NCBI RefSeq assembly: GCF_000620045.1
Contig: NZ_JHVH01000013.1
Span: 47,245-111,244, forward strand
Length of the DNA: 64,000 bases
From: Halomonas halodenitrificans DSM 735
GTDB lineage: Bacteria; Pseudomonadota; Gammaproteobacteria; Pseudomonadales; Halomonadaceae
Reading direction: 5' to 3'
The position numbers were made by a program, and so were the translations under genes. The notes beneath the pieces are model-generated. The model made no database searches, was not told the origin of the DNA, and saw only the letters and a program-made list of their open reading frames with translations. How positions within the stretch are numbered: position 1 is the first letter of the stretch; each line of letters starts with the position of its first letter. Below are positions 49,104 through 57,613 of this stretch, piece by piece.

Positions 49104-49194
49104 GGCGACAAGCCTACGAGGAGGCGCTGTGAATACCTCCCTGTACGCTACCGACACCTTCCCTGGTGTAGGACCTCCTCTTCGGCTTGCCACC
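49104..49194. repeat. 91-bp imperfect palindromic element between rhlE and pqiC
   Basis: Arms GGCGACAAGCCTACGAGGAG+G (49104-49124) and its partner (49174-49194, reverse complement GGTGGCAAGCCGAAGAGGAG+G) match at 16 of 21 positions. Between them lie GGAGG...CCTCC and ACACC-TTCCC-TGGTGT hairpins. The rest of the 327-base gap (48886-49212) contains no gene; GCTATAGTGCC near 48990 is a possible promoter piece. It follows the pqiC stop on the minus strand. Confidence 0.7.
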
Positions 49195-49212
49195 AGCGTC
49201 CCTGGGTTCTGG

Positions 49213-49827
49213 TCACTGCGCGACCCCTGACCGGCGGACCCGGCGAATGGCCGCGGCGAGCTCGTCTGCCGCGCTGTCCCAGCCCCGACCCAGGGAGCGC
49301 ACCAGGGCGGGGTAACCGTCGGCATCCAGGGTGCTGTCGAGGTTCAGGCCTCGCATCGCCACCAGGTCTCCGTTCGCAGCATAGAGCCGCCACTGGCCAC
49401 CGATCACCGCGCGGCCGTCATGGTGACCGTGGAAGCGGTCGATCTCCAGCTCCAGGCGCAACGCCTCTGCCCGGCGGGTGTCGGTATCCTCGAGAAGCAC
49501 CCGAGTCCTTGGCAGGCGATTCGCCAGGCGGTCGCGCAGGCCGCGCTGCAGTTGCCGGCCCAGGGCCTCGGCCCATTGATGACTCTGGGCCTCCACCAGG
49601 GTGATATCGTCGGTCTGCATGACGATGCCATCGACATCGAGGTAGTCGGCGAGCCGCGGCGTGGGCAGCAGCAGCTGATGTGATGCCTCGGCGCCGGCGG
49701 CGTCCTGGGTGTCGACGGCAGGCAGCGTGTAGCGCTGGGGTGCCGGCGTGTTGCTGGCACATCCCGCCAGCGCCCCGACCAGCAGCAGTGGCGCCAGGGT
49801 GGCGCCGATCCATCTTCTTGCCTTCAT
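49213..49827 (-). CDS. pqiC: PqiC, ABC-type transport auxiliary lipoprotein
   Basis: 204 residues. Lipoprotein signal MKARRWIGATLAPLLLVGAL then the lipobox LAGC, so the mature N-terminus is an acylated Cys. The DUF330/PqiC core follows (QRYTLPA...; ADYLDVDGIVMQTDDITLVE). In E. coli PqiC forms a ring in the outer membrane that receives the PqiB needle. Last gene of pqiABC, 31 bases after pqiB. Confidence 0.93.
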   Translation of the reverse strand: MKARRWIGATLAPLLLVGALAGCASNTPAPQRYTLPAVDTQDAAGAEASHQLLLPTPRLADYLDVDGIVMQTDDITLVEAQSHQWAEALGRQLQRGLRDRLANRLPRTRVLLEDTDTRRAEALRLELEIDRFHGHHDGRAVIGGQWRLYAANGDLVAMRGLNLDSTLDADGYPALVRSLGRGWDSAADELAAAIRRVRRSGVAQ

Positions 49828-49858
49828 CGTGGCGTCTCCGGATATTCAAGCATCTGGG

Positions 49859-51535
49859 TCAGTCTCGCGGCGCCCGCGGCACGGGGTCCTCGGCCTCCAG
49901 GCTGTCGAACAGCAGGGCTCGAGGGTTGTCGGACAGCTTCCGGGCGACCGGCTGCAGGTCTCGCATCAGTCGCTCCAGGCGCTGGGTGGCGCCCACCAGT
50001 TCCTGATAGGCGGATGATTCCGGCGAGAGGCCCTCCAGGGTGGAGCGTAATCCTTCCAGGGTCTCGTTGAGATTGGTCGGTACCTCGCGGGTACCGGGGT
50101 CATCCACCAGCTCTCTCAGCGAGGCGGATAGCGCCCGCACCTCCTCGAGCATCGTCTGGGAAGCATCGAGGTTGCGGTCGAGGCCCTCGAGCAGGGGCTC
50201 TACCTCCAGGTCGTTGAGCTTGGCCAGCAGGCTGGTGATCTGGGACTCGATCAGCGCGAAGCCGCCGGACGTGGTGGGGAAGACGCGCTGCTCGGCAAAG
50301 GTCATCGGGGCGTAGTCGTCGTCAAGGTCGCGATGGAAGTTGAGATCCACGAACAGTGCGCCGGTCAGCAGGTTGCCACTCTTGAGGGTGGCACGCAGGC
50401 CCAGCTCGAAGAAGCGTTCATAGCGGTTTCGCCATTCATCGATGTCGACCTCCCGGTTCTCGATGCCCAGGCGCTGAGGCTCGATGCGGATGAGTACCGG
50501 AATGGCAAAGCCGCCGCGCTCCGTGGGTTGGTCGGCAGTGAATTTCCAGGGTAGGGCGGCCACGGTGCCCACGCGCACCCCGCGAAACTCCACCGGAGCG
50601 CCCTTGGTGAGGCCGCGGACCGAGTCATCGACCAGCAGGACGAACTCGAGATAGCGGTTGAAGGTACCCTGGCGCGCGGAGTCCTCGTCGGCATAGAGGT
50701 TGAAGGTGGTGTCCGGCTCCACCGTGCCACCGAGCGGCAGGTCCTCGGGGACGCCGAAGGTGACGCCGCCGCCGAGCAGGGCCTCGAAGGACTCGACGTT
50801 GACGCGAAAGCCCTCGGAGTCCAGGCGCAGGTCGATGCCGGTGGCCGACCAGAAGCGGGTGCTGTCGGTGACCAGGCTGGCGTAGGGGGCCTCGATAAAG
50901 ACGCGATGCTGCATGCGCCGGGTGGTGGCATCGAAGTTGGCCTCCTCGACACGGCCCACGGTATAGCCCTGATAGGTGACCGGGTCGCCGACGCGAAGCG
51001 AATTGCCCAGCTGGCTGGTCAGATTGATACGCAGACCCGCCGCGCCGGCAGGCGCCACCGGAGGCTGGTCGCTGACCTCGAAATCGCGGGACTCGATGTC
51101 GCTCTCGCCGGGTTGCAGCTGAATGTAGGCGCCGGACAGCACGGTGTTCAGGCCGCTGATTCCCTCGCGGCCCACGCGCGGCTTGACCACCCAGAACTGG
51201 CTGTCCTCGACCAGCATCGCGTCGTTGCCCGGACTCATTCGCGCGCTGATCACCGCGGTGGAGAGGTCCTCTGAGAGGTGCACCTGTTCGACGCGGCCCA
51301 CCTCCACATTGCGGGTCTTGATCAGGGTGCTGCCGGCCTCGATGCCTTCGGCGTTGCCGATGGTCAGGGTGATCTGGGGGCCGCGACTGCGATAATTGTC
51401 ATAGACCAGCCAGGCGCCGATAAGCAGTGCCACGATGGGCACGATCCAGATGGGCGAGAAGCGTGCCTGGGGCGTGGTCCGGGCGCGGTGGGGCGTATCG
51501 GAAGCGGCGTCGTGACGGGGTGTATCTTCGCTCAT
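49859..51535 (-). CDS. pqiB: PqiB, MCE-domain intermembrane transport protein
   Basis: 558 residues. One N-terminal membrane segment (FSPIWIVPIVALLIGAWLVY), three MCE domains (starts near GPQITLTIGNAEGIEAGSTL, AAGLRINLTSQLGNSLRVGD and FNLYADEDSARQGTFNRYL), and a C-terminal helical region (LRELVDDPGTREVPTNLNE...). In E. coli PqiB builds a hollow needle across the periplasm for lipid traffic. It overlaps pqiA by four bases. Confidence 0.95.
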   Translation of the reverse strand: MSEDTPRHDAASDTPHRARTTPQARFSPIWIVPIVALLIGAWLVYDNYRSRGPQITLTIGNAEGIEAGSTLIKTRNVEVGRVEQVHLSEDLSTAVISARMSPGNDAMLVEDSQFWVVKPRVGREGISGLNTVLSGAYIQLQPGESDIESRDFEVSDQPPVAPAGAAGLRINLTSQLGNSLRVGDPVTYQGYTVGRVEEANFDATTRRMQHRVFIEAPYASLVTDSTRFWSATGIDLRLDSEGFRVNVESFEALLGGGVTFGVPEDLPLGGTVEPDTTFNLYADEDSARQGTFNRYLEFVLLVDDSVRGLTKGAPVEFRGVRVGTVAALPWKFTADQPTERGGFAIPVLIRIEPQRLGIENREVDIDEWRNRYERFFELGLRATLKSGNLLTGALFVDLNFHRDLDDDYAPMTFAEQRVFPTTSGGFALIESQITSLLAKLNDLEVEPLLEGLDRNLDASQTMLEEVRALSASLRELVDDPGTREVPTNLNETLEGLRSTLEGLSPESSAYQELVGATQRLERLMRDLQPVARKLSDNPRALLFDSLEAEDPVPRAPRD

Positions 51536-52941
51536 CCAGCGTGTCCTTCGGGGTGTCGTCCATGGGGACGTGGCAGGTGGGTATCTTTGGCGGTGCGGGG
51601 AAGCGGCGCATCCCAGATCAGGCGCGGGTCGAAGGACATGGCGGCCAGCATGGTGATGACCACCACGGAGCCGAAGGCCAGGGCGGCGGGCCCCGGCTCG
51701 ATGGACATCAGCGAGCCGGCGCGGATCAGTGCCACCAGAATGGCCACCACGAAGACGTCGATCATGGACCAGCGACCGATGAATTCGGTGATTCGATAGA
51801 GTCGGGTGCGGGTGGCCGCATTGAGTTCGTCGCTGCGCTTGACCACCAGGCAGAGCCAGGCCAGGGCCACCAGCTTGCCCACCGGCACGATAATGCTGGC
51901 GATGAAGATAATGACGGCGACCGGCCAGGAACCCATGCCGATCAGCCCCACGACCCCGCCGATAATCGTGGAGGGGGAGCTATGCCCCAGGCTGGTGGTG
52001 GTCATGATGGGATAGACATTGGCGGGAATATACATGATCGCCGCGCCGGCCAGCAGGGCCCAGGTGCGCTGTACGCTGTAGGGACGACGGGCATGGAGTG
52101 GCTCGCTACAGCGTTCACAGCGGCCATGGCCCTCGGCATCGAGGCGGCCTACCAGCCCACAGGTGTGACAGCCGGTGAGGCCCTGGGGCGCCGCGGTCTC
52201 GCCGGTACGCGTACCGGCGGGGGCTCGGGGCTCGCCGGCCAGGGAGAACCACATCCAGTCGCTGTCCAGCGACTGGGTGGTCAGCAGCAGCAGGACGGCG
52301 AAGCCACAGAATGACCAGAACGACATCCCGAGGCCGATCTCTGCCATGCCGGCGATCTTGATCAGGCTGACCAGGGCGCCGATGATGAAGACGTCGGCCA
52401 TCATCCAGGGCGCGAGGTGCGCCAGTGACCGGGCGATGGTGCGGCTGGCCGGCAGCGGCGCATTTCGCAGCAGCCCCAGTTGCAGCCAGATCACGCCGGC
52501 CAGATAGACCGCCGGGAGCACGACAATGGTCATGATCACCGCGCCGCCCACCACCGGCTGGTGGAAGCCGATCAGGGTCGTGGCGGTCTGGGTCAGCTCG
52601 ATGCGATTGCCGACGCCACTCACGCTGAAGCTGAGGAAAGGAAAGGCGAGTGCCATGCCCAGCGCGATAAGGGCCGCCAGGGCCAGGGCCATGCTGCGCT
52701 GGGCCGGGCGAAAGTGGCGGCGGACCAGGGTGTGCCCGCAACGGGGGCAGTCGGCCGCCTCCCCGGGGTGCAGCGGCGGCAGGGCGACCAGCCAGTCACA
52801 TTCCTGGCAGGCACGCAGCCGCCGGCGCGCGCGGCTCTCCGGCGGAGTACGCTCGACCCGGGGTGCCTCGCCCTGCAGCAGCGGCGGGGTCGGCAGACGG
52901 CGAGGAAGCTGCGCAAGCTGCTGAAAGCGCAAGGGGGGCAT
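51532..52941 (-). CDS. pqiA: PqiA, inner-membrane partner of PqiB
   Basis: 469 residues from MPPLRFQQLAQLPRRLPTPP. Two repeated halves, each with a zinc-ribbon (CQECDWLVALPPL...CPRC; CHTCGLVGRL...CERC) and four membrane segments, as in E. coli PqiA. The frame is open for 98 more codons upstream, but those encode low-complexity sequence (AIAIAIA). The ATG at 52941 has AGGAGA somewhat far (16 bases), so the start is the uncertain part; 53043 is an alternative. Confidence 0.9.
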   Translation of the reverse strand: MPPLRFQQLAQLPRRLPTPPLLQGEAPRVERTPPESRARRRLRACQECDWLVALPPLHPGEAADCPRCGHTLVRRHFRPAQRSMALALAALIALGMALAFPFLSFSVSGVGNRIELTQTATTLIGFHQPVVGGAVIMTIVVLPAVYLAGVIWLQLGLLRNAPLPASRTIARSLAHLAPWMMADVFIIGALVSLIKIAGMAEIGLGMSFWSFCGFAVLLLLTTQSLDSDWMWFSLAGEPRAPAGTRTGETAAPQGLTGCHTCGLVGRLDAEGHGRCERCSEPLHARRPYSVQRTWALLAGAAIMYIPANVYPIMTTTSLGHSSPSTIIGGVVGLIGMGSWPVAVIIFIASIIVPVGKLVALAWLCLVVKRSDELNAATRTRLYRITEFIGRWSMIDVFVVAILVALIRAGSLMSIEPGPAALAFGSVVVITMLAAMSFDPRLIWDAPLPRTAKDTHLPRPHGRHPEGHAG

Positions 52942-53107
52942 GGCCAAGGGCTGTCGTGTCTCCTGGGATTCGGCGTCATACGGTGCCCGGCACAGGCGTA
53001 TGCTGTGTCGGGCCGTGGATGGGAGGAAAGTGTGACACGTCATCACGCCTACTACCACACTTAAACATGCAAGAATGTATGTAATGGGCGGGGCGAGGGT
53101 CCTGCCC

Positions 53108-53131
53108 GCGATAGCGATAGCGATGGCGATG
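53108..53131. repeat. Hexanucleotide microsatellite upstream of pqiA
   Basis: GCGATA GCGATA GCGATG GCGATG, followed by diverged units. It lies in the 572-base divergent gap between pqiA and cydA (52942-53513), which otherwise holds no gene I can support. Confidence 0.75.
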
Positions 53132-53288
53132 GCAGTATCGGTAACGATAGCGGCGGGGCGCTGCGGGCATGGCACGCCGAGCGTATCGTCGATGGCATGG
53201 CGGCAATGCCCGGCCGTCGAGGCAGGCTGCGACAACGAGACACCCCCGAAAGCGCTTTGGGGTCAGTGGCTAGCCGGCGTATGCTGAT

Positions 53289-53391
53289 CCAGGGACAGGC
53301 ATAAGCTTAGCTCGCCCGGGTGTTTGCTAGCCGGCCCTTGTGGGGTCCACCTGCTTACCCCCAGGCCTGCTAGGCTTTGCCTGTCCCTTGG
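53289..53391. repeat. Imperfect inverted repeat upstream of cydA
   Basis: Arms at 53289-53311 and 53369-53391 share the core GGGACAGGC and the ends AAGCTTAGC/AAGCCTAGC in opposite orientation, with a 57-base centre that contains GCTAGCCGGC; the same decamer also occurs just left of the element near 53272. A CATAAT hexamer at 53440-53445 is a possible cydA -10 box. No FNR/Anr palindrome is seen. Confidence 0.55.
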
Positions 53392-53513
53392 TGTCCAGGA
53401 GGAGTACGTCACGGGCCGGCTGCCTGCCGGTTCCCGAGGCATAATGCGCCCCACGGCGTTCATGCGTACCCCTTGCGACCTTCTCTAGTTGCCAGCGTAA
53501 CGAGGAAAGCGTC

Positions 53514-54926
53514 ATGGAACTGGATCCTCTCCTGCTATCGCGATTGCAATTCGCCTTCGTGGTCTCCTTCCACGCCATCTTTCCGGTGTTTACCATCGGT
53601 CTGGCGTCCTATATCGCCCTGCTGAACGGCCTCTTCTACAAGACCGCCAATGCGGCCTGGGATCGCCTTGCGCTGTTCTGGACCCGGGTGTTCGCCGTGG
53701 TGTTCGGCATGGGGGTGGTATCGGGCATCGTCATGTCGTTCCAGTTCGGTACCAACTGGAGCAACTTCTCCTACGCCACCGCCAACTTCATGGGGCCGAT
53801 GCTCAGCTATGAGGTGGTCACGGCCTTCTTCCTGGAGGCTGCCTTCCTCGGGGTGCTGCTGTTCGGGCGTGGCAAGGTACCCCAGGGGGTGCATCTGTTC
53901 GCCGCGATCATGGTGGCGCTGGGCACCTTTATCTCCTCCTTCTGGATTCTCTCCGCCAACAGCTGGATGCAGACCCCGGCCGGTGCGGAACTGATCGATG
54001 GTCGCTTCCATATCACCGACTGGTCGGCGGCGATCTTCAATCCGTCGTTTCCCTGGCGTTTCTCGCACAAGGTGATGGCCTCGTTTGTCACCGGCGGCTT
54101 CGTGGTAGCGGGCGTCAGCGCCTGGTACCTGCTGATCGGTCGCGATGTGGATGCCAACCGCCGCGCGCTCTCCATGTGCCTGTGGCTGCTGCTCGTGCTG
54201 ACCCCGGCCCAGGCGGTGATCGGCGATTTCCATGGTCTCAACACCCTGGAGCATCAGCCCACCAAGGTGGCCGCCATGGAGGGCAACTGGGAAACCCAGT
54301 CCGGTGTCCCGCTGCTGCTGGCGGCCTGGCCCGACAAGGAGGCCCAGGACAATCGCTTCGAGATCGGCATCCCCAAGCTGGCCAGCCTGATCCTGACCCA
54401 CCACGCCGATGGCGTGGTACCGGGCATCAGCGAGTCGGCCCGGGATGAGCAGCCTGCGGTGTGGCTGGTGTTCTGGTCGTTTCGCGTGATGGTCGGGCTG
54501 GGCTTCCTGATGATCGGCGTCGCCCTGGTCGGGCTATGGCTGCGTCGCGGCGGCCGCGTCTATCGTCAGCGCGGCTTCCTGCAGGTACTGCGCCTGATGA
54601 GCGTGACACCCTTTATCGCGGTGCTGGCCGGCTGGTTCGTGACCGAGACGGGGCGGGCGCCCTGGCTGGTCTATGGTGTCATGACCCACGCCGAGGGGGT
54701 CACCCCGTCGCTGACCGGCGGCATGGCGCTGTTTACCCTGGTCGGCTACATGGCGGTCTATGCCGTGGTATTCGCCTGCGGCCTCTACTACCTCACCCGC
54801 GTGGTGCGCCAGGGGATGCTGCCCGAAACGGGCGACGACCTCGACGCCTCTCCCCACGCCAAACGGCCCTTCTCGGCAGCCAACGCCCGCCTCGATGACG
54901 ATGCGGCCCCCACCTGGAGGCAATGA
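53514..54926 (+). CDS. cydA: Cytochrome bd-type quinol oxidase subunit I (CIO type)
   Basis: 470 residues, nine membrane segments. Haem b595 ligand His20 (VVSFHAIFPVF), haem b558 ligand in FSHKVMASFVTGG, and the quinol loop GLNTLEHQPTKVAAMEGNWE, followed by a short Q-loop. The total length and short Q-loop place it with CioA-type enzymes rather than the long E. coli CydA. Reduces oxygen to water with quinol. First gene of cydABDC; cydB begins two bases after its stop. Confidence 0.95.
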   Translation: MELDPLLLSRLQFAFVVSFHAIFPVFTIGLASYIALLNGLFYKTANAAWDRLALFWTRVFAVVFGMGVVSGIVMSFQFGTNWSNFSYATANFMGPMLSYEVVTAFFLEAAFLGVLLFGRGKVPQGVHLFAAIMVALGTFISSFWILSANSWMQTPAGAELIDGRFHITDWSAAIFNPSFPWRFSHKVMASFVTGGFVVAGVSAWYLLIGRDVDANRRALSMCLWLLLVLTPAQAVIGDFHGLNTLEHQPTKVAAMEGNWETQSGVPLLLAAWPDKEAQDNRFEIGIPKLASLILTHHADGVVPGISESARDEQPAVWLVFWSFRVMVGLGFLMIGVALVGLWLRRGGRVYRQRGFLQVLRLMSVTPFIAVLAGWFVTETGRAPWLVYGVMTHAEGVTPSLTGGMALFTLVGYMAVYAVVFACGLYYLTRVVRQGMLPETGDDLDASPHAKRPFSAANARLDDDAAPTWRQ

Positions 54927-54927
54927 T

Positions 54928-55929
54928 ATGGAATCCTTCGATCTCTCCATGATCTGGGCGATGATCATCGGCTTCGGCGTGATCATGTATGTGCTCATGG
55001 ACGGCTTCGACCTGGGGCTCGGCATCCTCTATCCCTTCGCACCGAACGAGGAAGCCCGGGATGTGATGATGAACTCCGTGGCCCCGGTATGGGACGGCAA
55101 CGAGACCTGGCTGGTGCTGGGCGGGGCCGGCCTGCTGGGGGCCTTCCCGCTGGTCTATTCGGTTTATCTGCCGGCGCTCTATATCGGGGTCTTCCTGATG
55201 CTTGCCGGGCTGATCTTCCGTGGCATCGCCTTCGAGTTTCGCTTCAAGTCGCGGCGCAATCGAGTGTGGTGGAATCGTGCCTTCTGCTGGGGCTCCGCGG
55301 TGGCAGCCTTCGCCCAGGGGGCCGTGGTGGGGGCCTACATCGAGGGCTTTCCGGTCGAGGACTTCGTGTTCGTCGGAGGGCCCCTGGACTGGCTGACGCC
55401 CTTTGCGGCGCTCACCGGCATCAGCCTGATGGTCGGCTATGCGTTGTTGGGCGCCACCTGGCTGATTCTCAAGTCGGAAGGCGAGGTCCAGCGCTGGGCC
55501 TACCGCATCACGCCGACCCTGCTGCTGGCGGTGCTCTCGGCCTTCGTCATGATCAGTTTCTGGACCCCGCTGGTGGACCCGGCGGTGTTCCAGCGCTGGT
55601 TCGACCATATCCATCTGATCTGGGTGCTGCCGGTGCTGGCGCTGGCCTGCGCCGCCTGGCTGCTGATGGCGGTCTACCGGCGCCAGGAAGGCCAGCCGTT
55701 CATTGCTACCCTGGGGCTTTTCATCTTCACCTATCTGGGCCTGGTCGCCAGCAAGTGGCCGGTGATCGTGCCGCCGAACTACACGATCTGGGACGCCGCC
55801 TCGGCCCCCGAATCACAGCTCTTCCTGCTGATCGGAGTGCTTCTGGTGATCCCCATCGTGCTGGCCTATACCGCCTGGACCTACTGGGTGTTCCGCGGCA
55901 AGGTGCGTCCCGGCGACGGCTATCACTAG
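54928..55929 (+). CDS. cydB: Cytochrome bd-type quinol oxidase subunit II
   Basis: 333 residues from MESFDLSMIWAMIIGFGVIM, with CTGGAGG upstream. YVLMDGFDLGLGILYPF near 21-37 and WDGNETWLVLGGAGLLGAFP are the CydB signatures. Eight or so membrane segments. Only four bases separate it from cydD, so no CydX-type small subunit is encoded between them. Confidence 0.96.
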   Translation: MESFDLSMIWAMIIGFGVIMYVLMDGFDLGLGILYPFAPNEEARDVMMNSVAPVWDGNETWLVLGGAGLLGAFPLVYSVYLPALYIGVFLMLAGLIFRGIAFEFRFKSRRNRVWWNRAFCWGSAVAAFAQGAVVGAYIEGFPVEDFVFVGGPLDWLTPFAALTGISLMVGYALLGATWLILKSEGEVQRWAYRITPTLLLAVLSAFVMISFWTPLVDPAVFQRWFDHIHLIWVLPVLALACAAWLLMAVYRRQEGQPFIATLGLFIFTYLGLVASKWPVIVPPNYTIWDAASAPESQLFLLIGVLLVIPIVLAYTAWTYWVFRGKVRPGDGYH

Positions 55930-55933
55930 GCCG

Positions 55934-57613
55934 GTGTCCGGTCGCCGCAGCGGCGCCGGGGAGGCCTCCCGCTGGCTTCTCGCGCATGTCGCCGTCGAAC
56001 GCAGGCGCCTGGGGCTGGCCGTCGCCGCCGGGGTGCTGACCACCCTGGCGACACTGGGCCAGCTGGCGCTGCTGGCGCGCTTCATCAGTGTCCTGCTGGT
56101 GGAGCAGGCACCCCTCGGCAGGCTGGCTCCCCTCGTGCTGGGCATGCTGGCGTTGCTGGTGGTACGCAGCCTGGCGCAGTTCGCCCAGGAGCGCCTGGGG
56201 CTCGCCGCCAGCCTGGCCCTGCGCCGGCGGGTACGCGGCGAGTTGCTCGATCATCTGGCACGGCTGGGTCCGGCGGGGCTTGCCGGTCACCATTCGGGGT
56301 CGCTCGCCAGCCAGCTGGTCGAGCAGGTGGAGGCCCTGGATGGCTATGTGGCGCGCTATCGCCCCCAGCGGGTGCTGGCGGTGATACAGCCGCTGCTGGT
56401 GCTCGCCATGGCGGCCTGGCTCGACTGGCTGGCGGCACTCTTCCTGTTGCTCTCGGCGCCGTTGATTCCCCTGTTCATGGCCCTGGTGGGCATGGGAGCC
56501 GAGCGCCTGAATCGCGAGCAGTTCGAGGCGGTGTCACGGCTATCGGGGCATTTCATCGATCGGGTCAGGGCGGTCTCCACCCTCCAGCTCTTCGGTCGCA
56601 CCCGGGAGGCGACGGCCGACGTGCACGCCGCCGCCGATGACTACCGTCGGCGTAGCCTGCGTACCCTGCGGGTGGCCTTCCTGTCTTCGGCGGTGCTGGA
56701 ATTCTTCGCCTCGGTGGCCATCGCCGTGGTGGCGATCTATGTCGGTTTCGGCCTGCTCGGCTATATCACCTTCGGCCCCTCGCCGGCGCTGACCCTGTTC
56801 AGCGGCCTGCTGGTGCTGCTGCTGGCCCCGGAGTTCTTCCAGCCGCTGCGCGTTCTCTCCCAGCATTATCATGACCGGGCCGCGGCCCTGGGGGCGGCGG
56901 ACGGGCTGGTCGTGTTGCTCGCGGAAAACGCCGAGGATCTGCGCGGTAGCGGCGCCGAGCGGGCGGGGCCGGCCTGTGCCGCGGGCGAGCTGGTCAGGCT
57001 CGAGGCCGCCACGGTGAGCTATCCGGAGCGCGGCCGGGTGCTGGGCCCCCTCGACCTGGCCCTGATGCCCGGCGAGGTGGTGGCGGTGACCGCGCCTTCG
57101 GGCGGGGGGAAGTCCACACTGCTGCAGCTGCTGGCGGGGTTCCTGGGGCCCGGTCAGGGGCGGCGGCGCACGGCCCCCGGGCTGCGCGTGGCCTGGATGG
57201 ATCAGCGACCGCTGCTGGTGCAGGGCAGCCTGGCGGATAACCTGCACCTGGCCGCTCCCGAGGCAGACAGAGACGCCATGACTCGAGCCCTCGAGCGTGC
57301 CGGCCTGGGGACGCTGCTGTCACGCTTGCCCCGGGGCCTCGATACGCCCCTGGGCGAGCGCGGCGGCGGGCTCTCCGGGGGCCAGGCCCAGCGCCTGGCC
57401 CTCGCGCGCGTCTTCCTGTCGCCGGCGCCGCTGGTGCTGCTGGACGAACCCACGGCGAGCCTGGATGCCGAGACGGAGGCGGATATCATCGACCGACTAG
57501 GCGGGCTGGCCCGGGAAGGGCGCTGCCTGGTGATCGCGACCCATCATCCGGCGCTGATGGCGTTGGCCAACCGGCGTCTGAGGCTCGACCCCCGAGGAGA
57601 GCCGCTCCCATGA
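55934..57613 (+). CDS. cydD: CydD, subunit of the CydDC ABC exporter, GTG start
   Basis: 559 residues. Six membrane segments, then an ABC domain with Walker A TAPSGGGKSTLL, signature LSGGQAQRLALAR and Walker B LVLLDEPTASLD. CydDC handles glutathione/cysteine or haem-related cargo needed for cytochrome bd assembly. The start is GTG at 55934, four bases after the cydB stop. It overlaps cydC by four bases. Confidence 0.93.
   Translation: MSGRRSGAGEASRWLLAHVAVERRRLGLAVAAGVLTTLATLGQLALLARFISVLLVEQAPLGRLAPLVLGMLALLVVRSLAQFAQERLGLAASLALRRRVRGELLDHLARLGPAGLAGHHSGSLASQLVEQVEALDGYVARYRPQRVLAVIQPLLVLAMAAWLDWLAALFLLLSAPLIPLFMALVGMGAERLNREQFEAVSRLSGHFIDRVRAVSTLQLFGRTREATADVHAAADDYRRRSLRTLRVAFLSSAVLEFFASVAIAVVAIYVGFGLLGYITFGPSPALTLFSGLLVLLLAPEFFQPLRVLSQHYHDRAAALGAADGLVVLLAENAEDLRGSGAERAGPACAAGELVRLEAATVSYPERGRVLGPLDLALMPGEVVAVTAPSGGGKSTLLQLLAGFLGPGQGRRRTAPGLRVAWMDQRPLLVQGSLADNLHLAAPEADRDAMTRALERAGLGTLLSRLPRGLDTPLGERGGGLSGGQAQRLALARVFLSPAPLVLLDEPTASLDAETEADIIDRLGGLAREGRCLVIATHHPALMALANRRLRLDPRGEPLP

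Noticed and set aside
52942..53235. N-terminal extension of PqiA
   Set aside because: The extra 98 residues include microsatellite-derived AIAIAIA and do not match PqiA proteins, which start near the first zinc-ribbon.
53075..53287. A 70-codon plus-strand frame in the pqiA-cydA gap
   Set aside because: Its N-terminal part comes from the GCGATA microsatellite (AIAIAMAMA), and there is no ribosome site or conserved motif.
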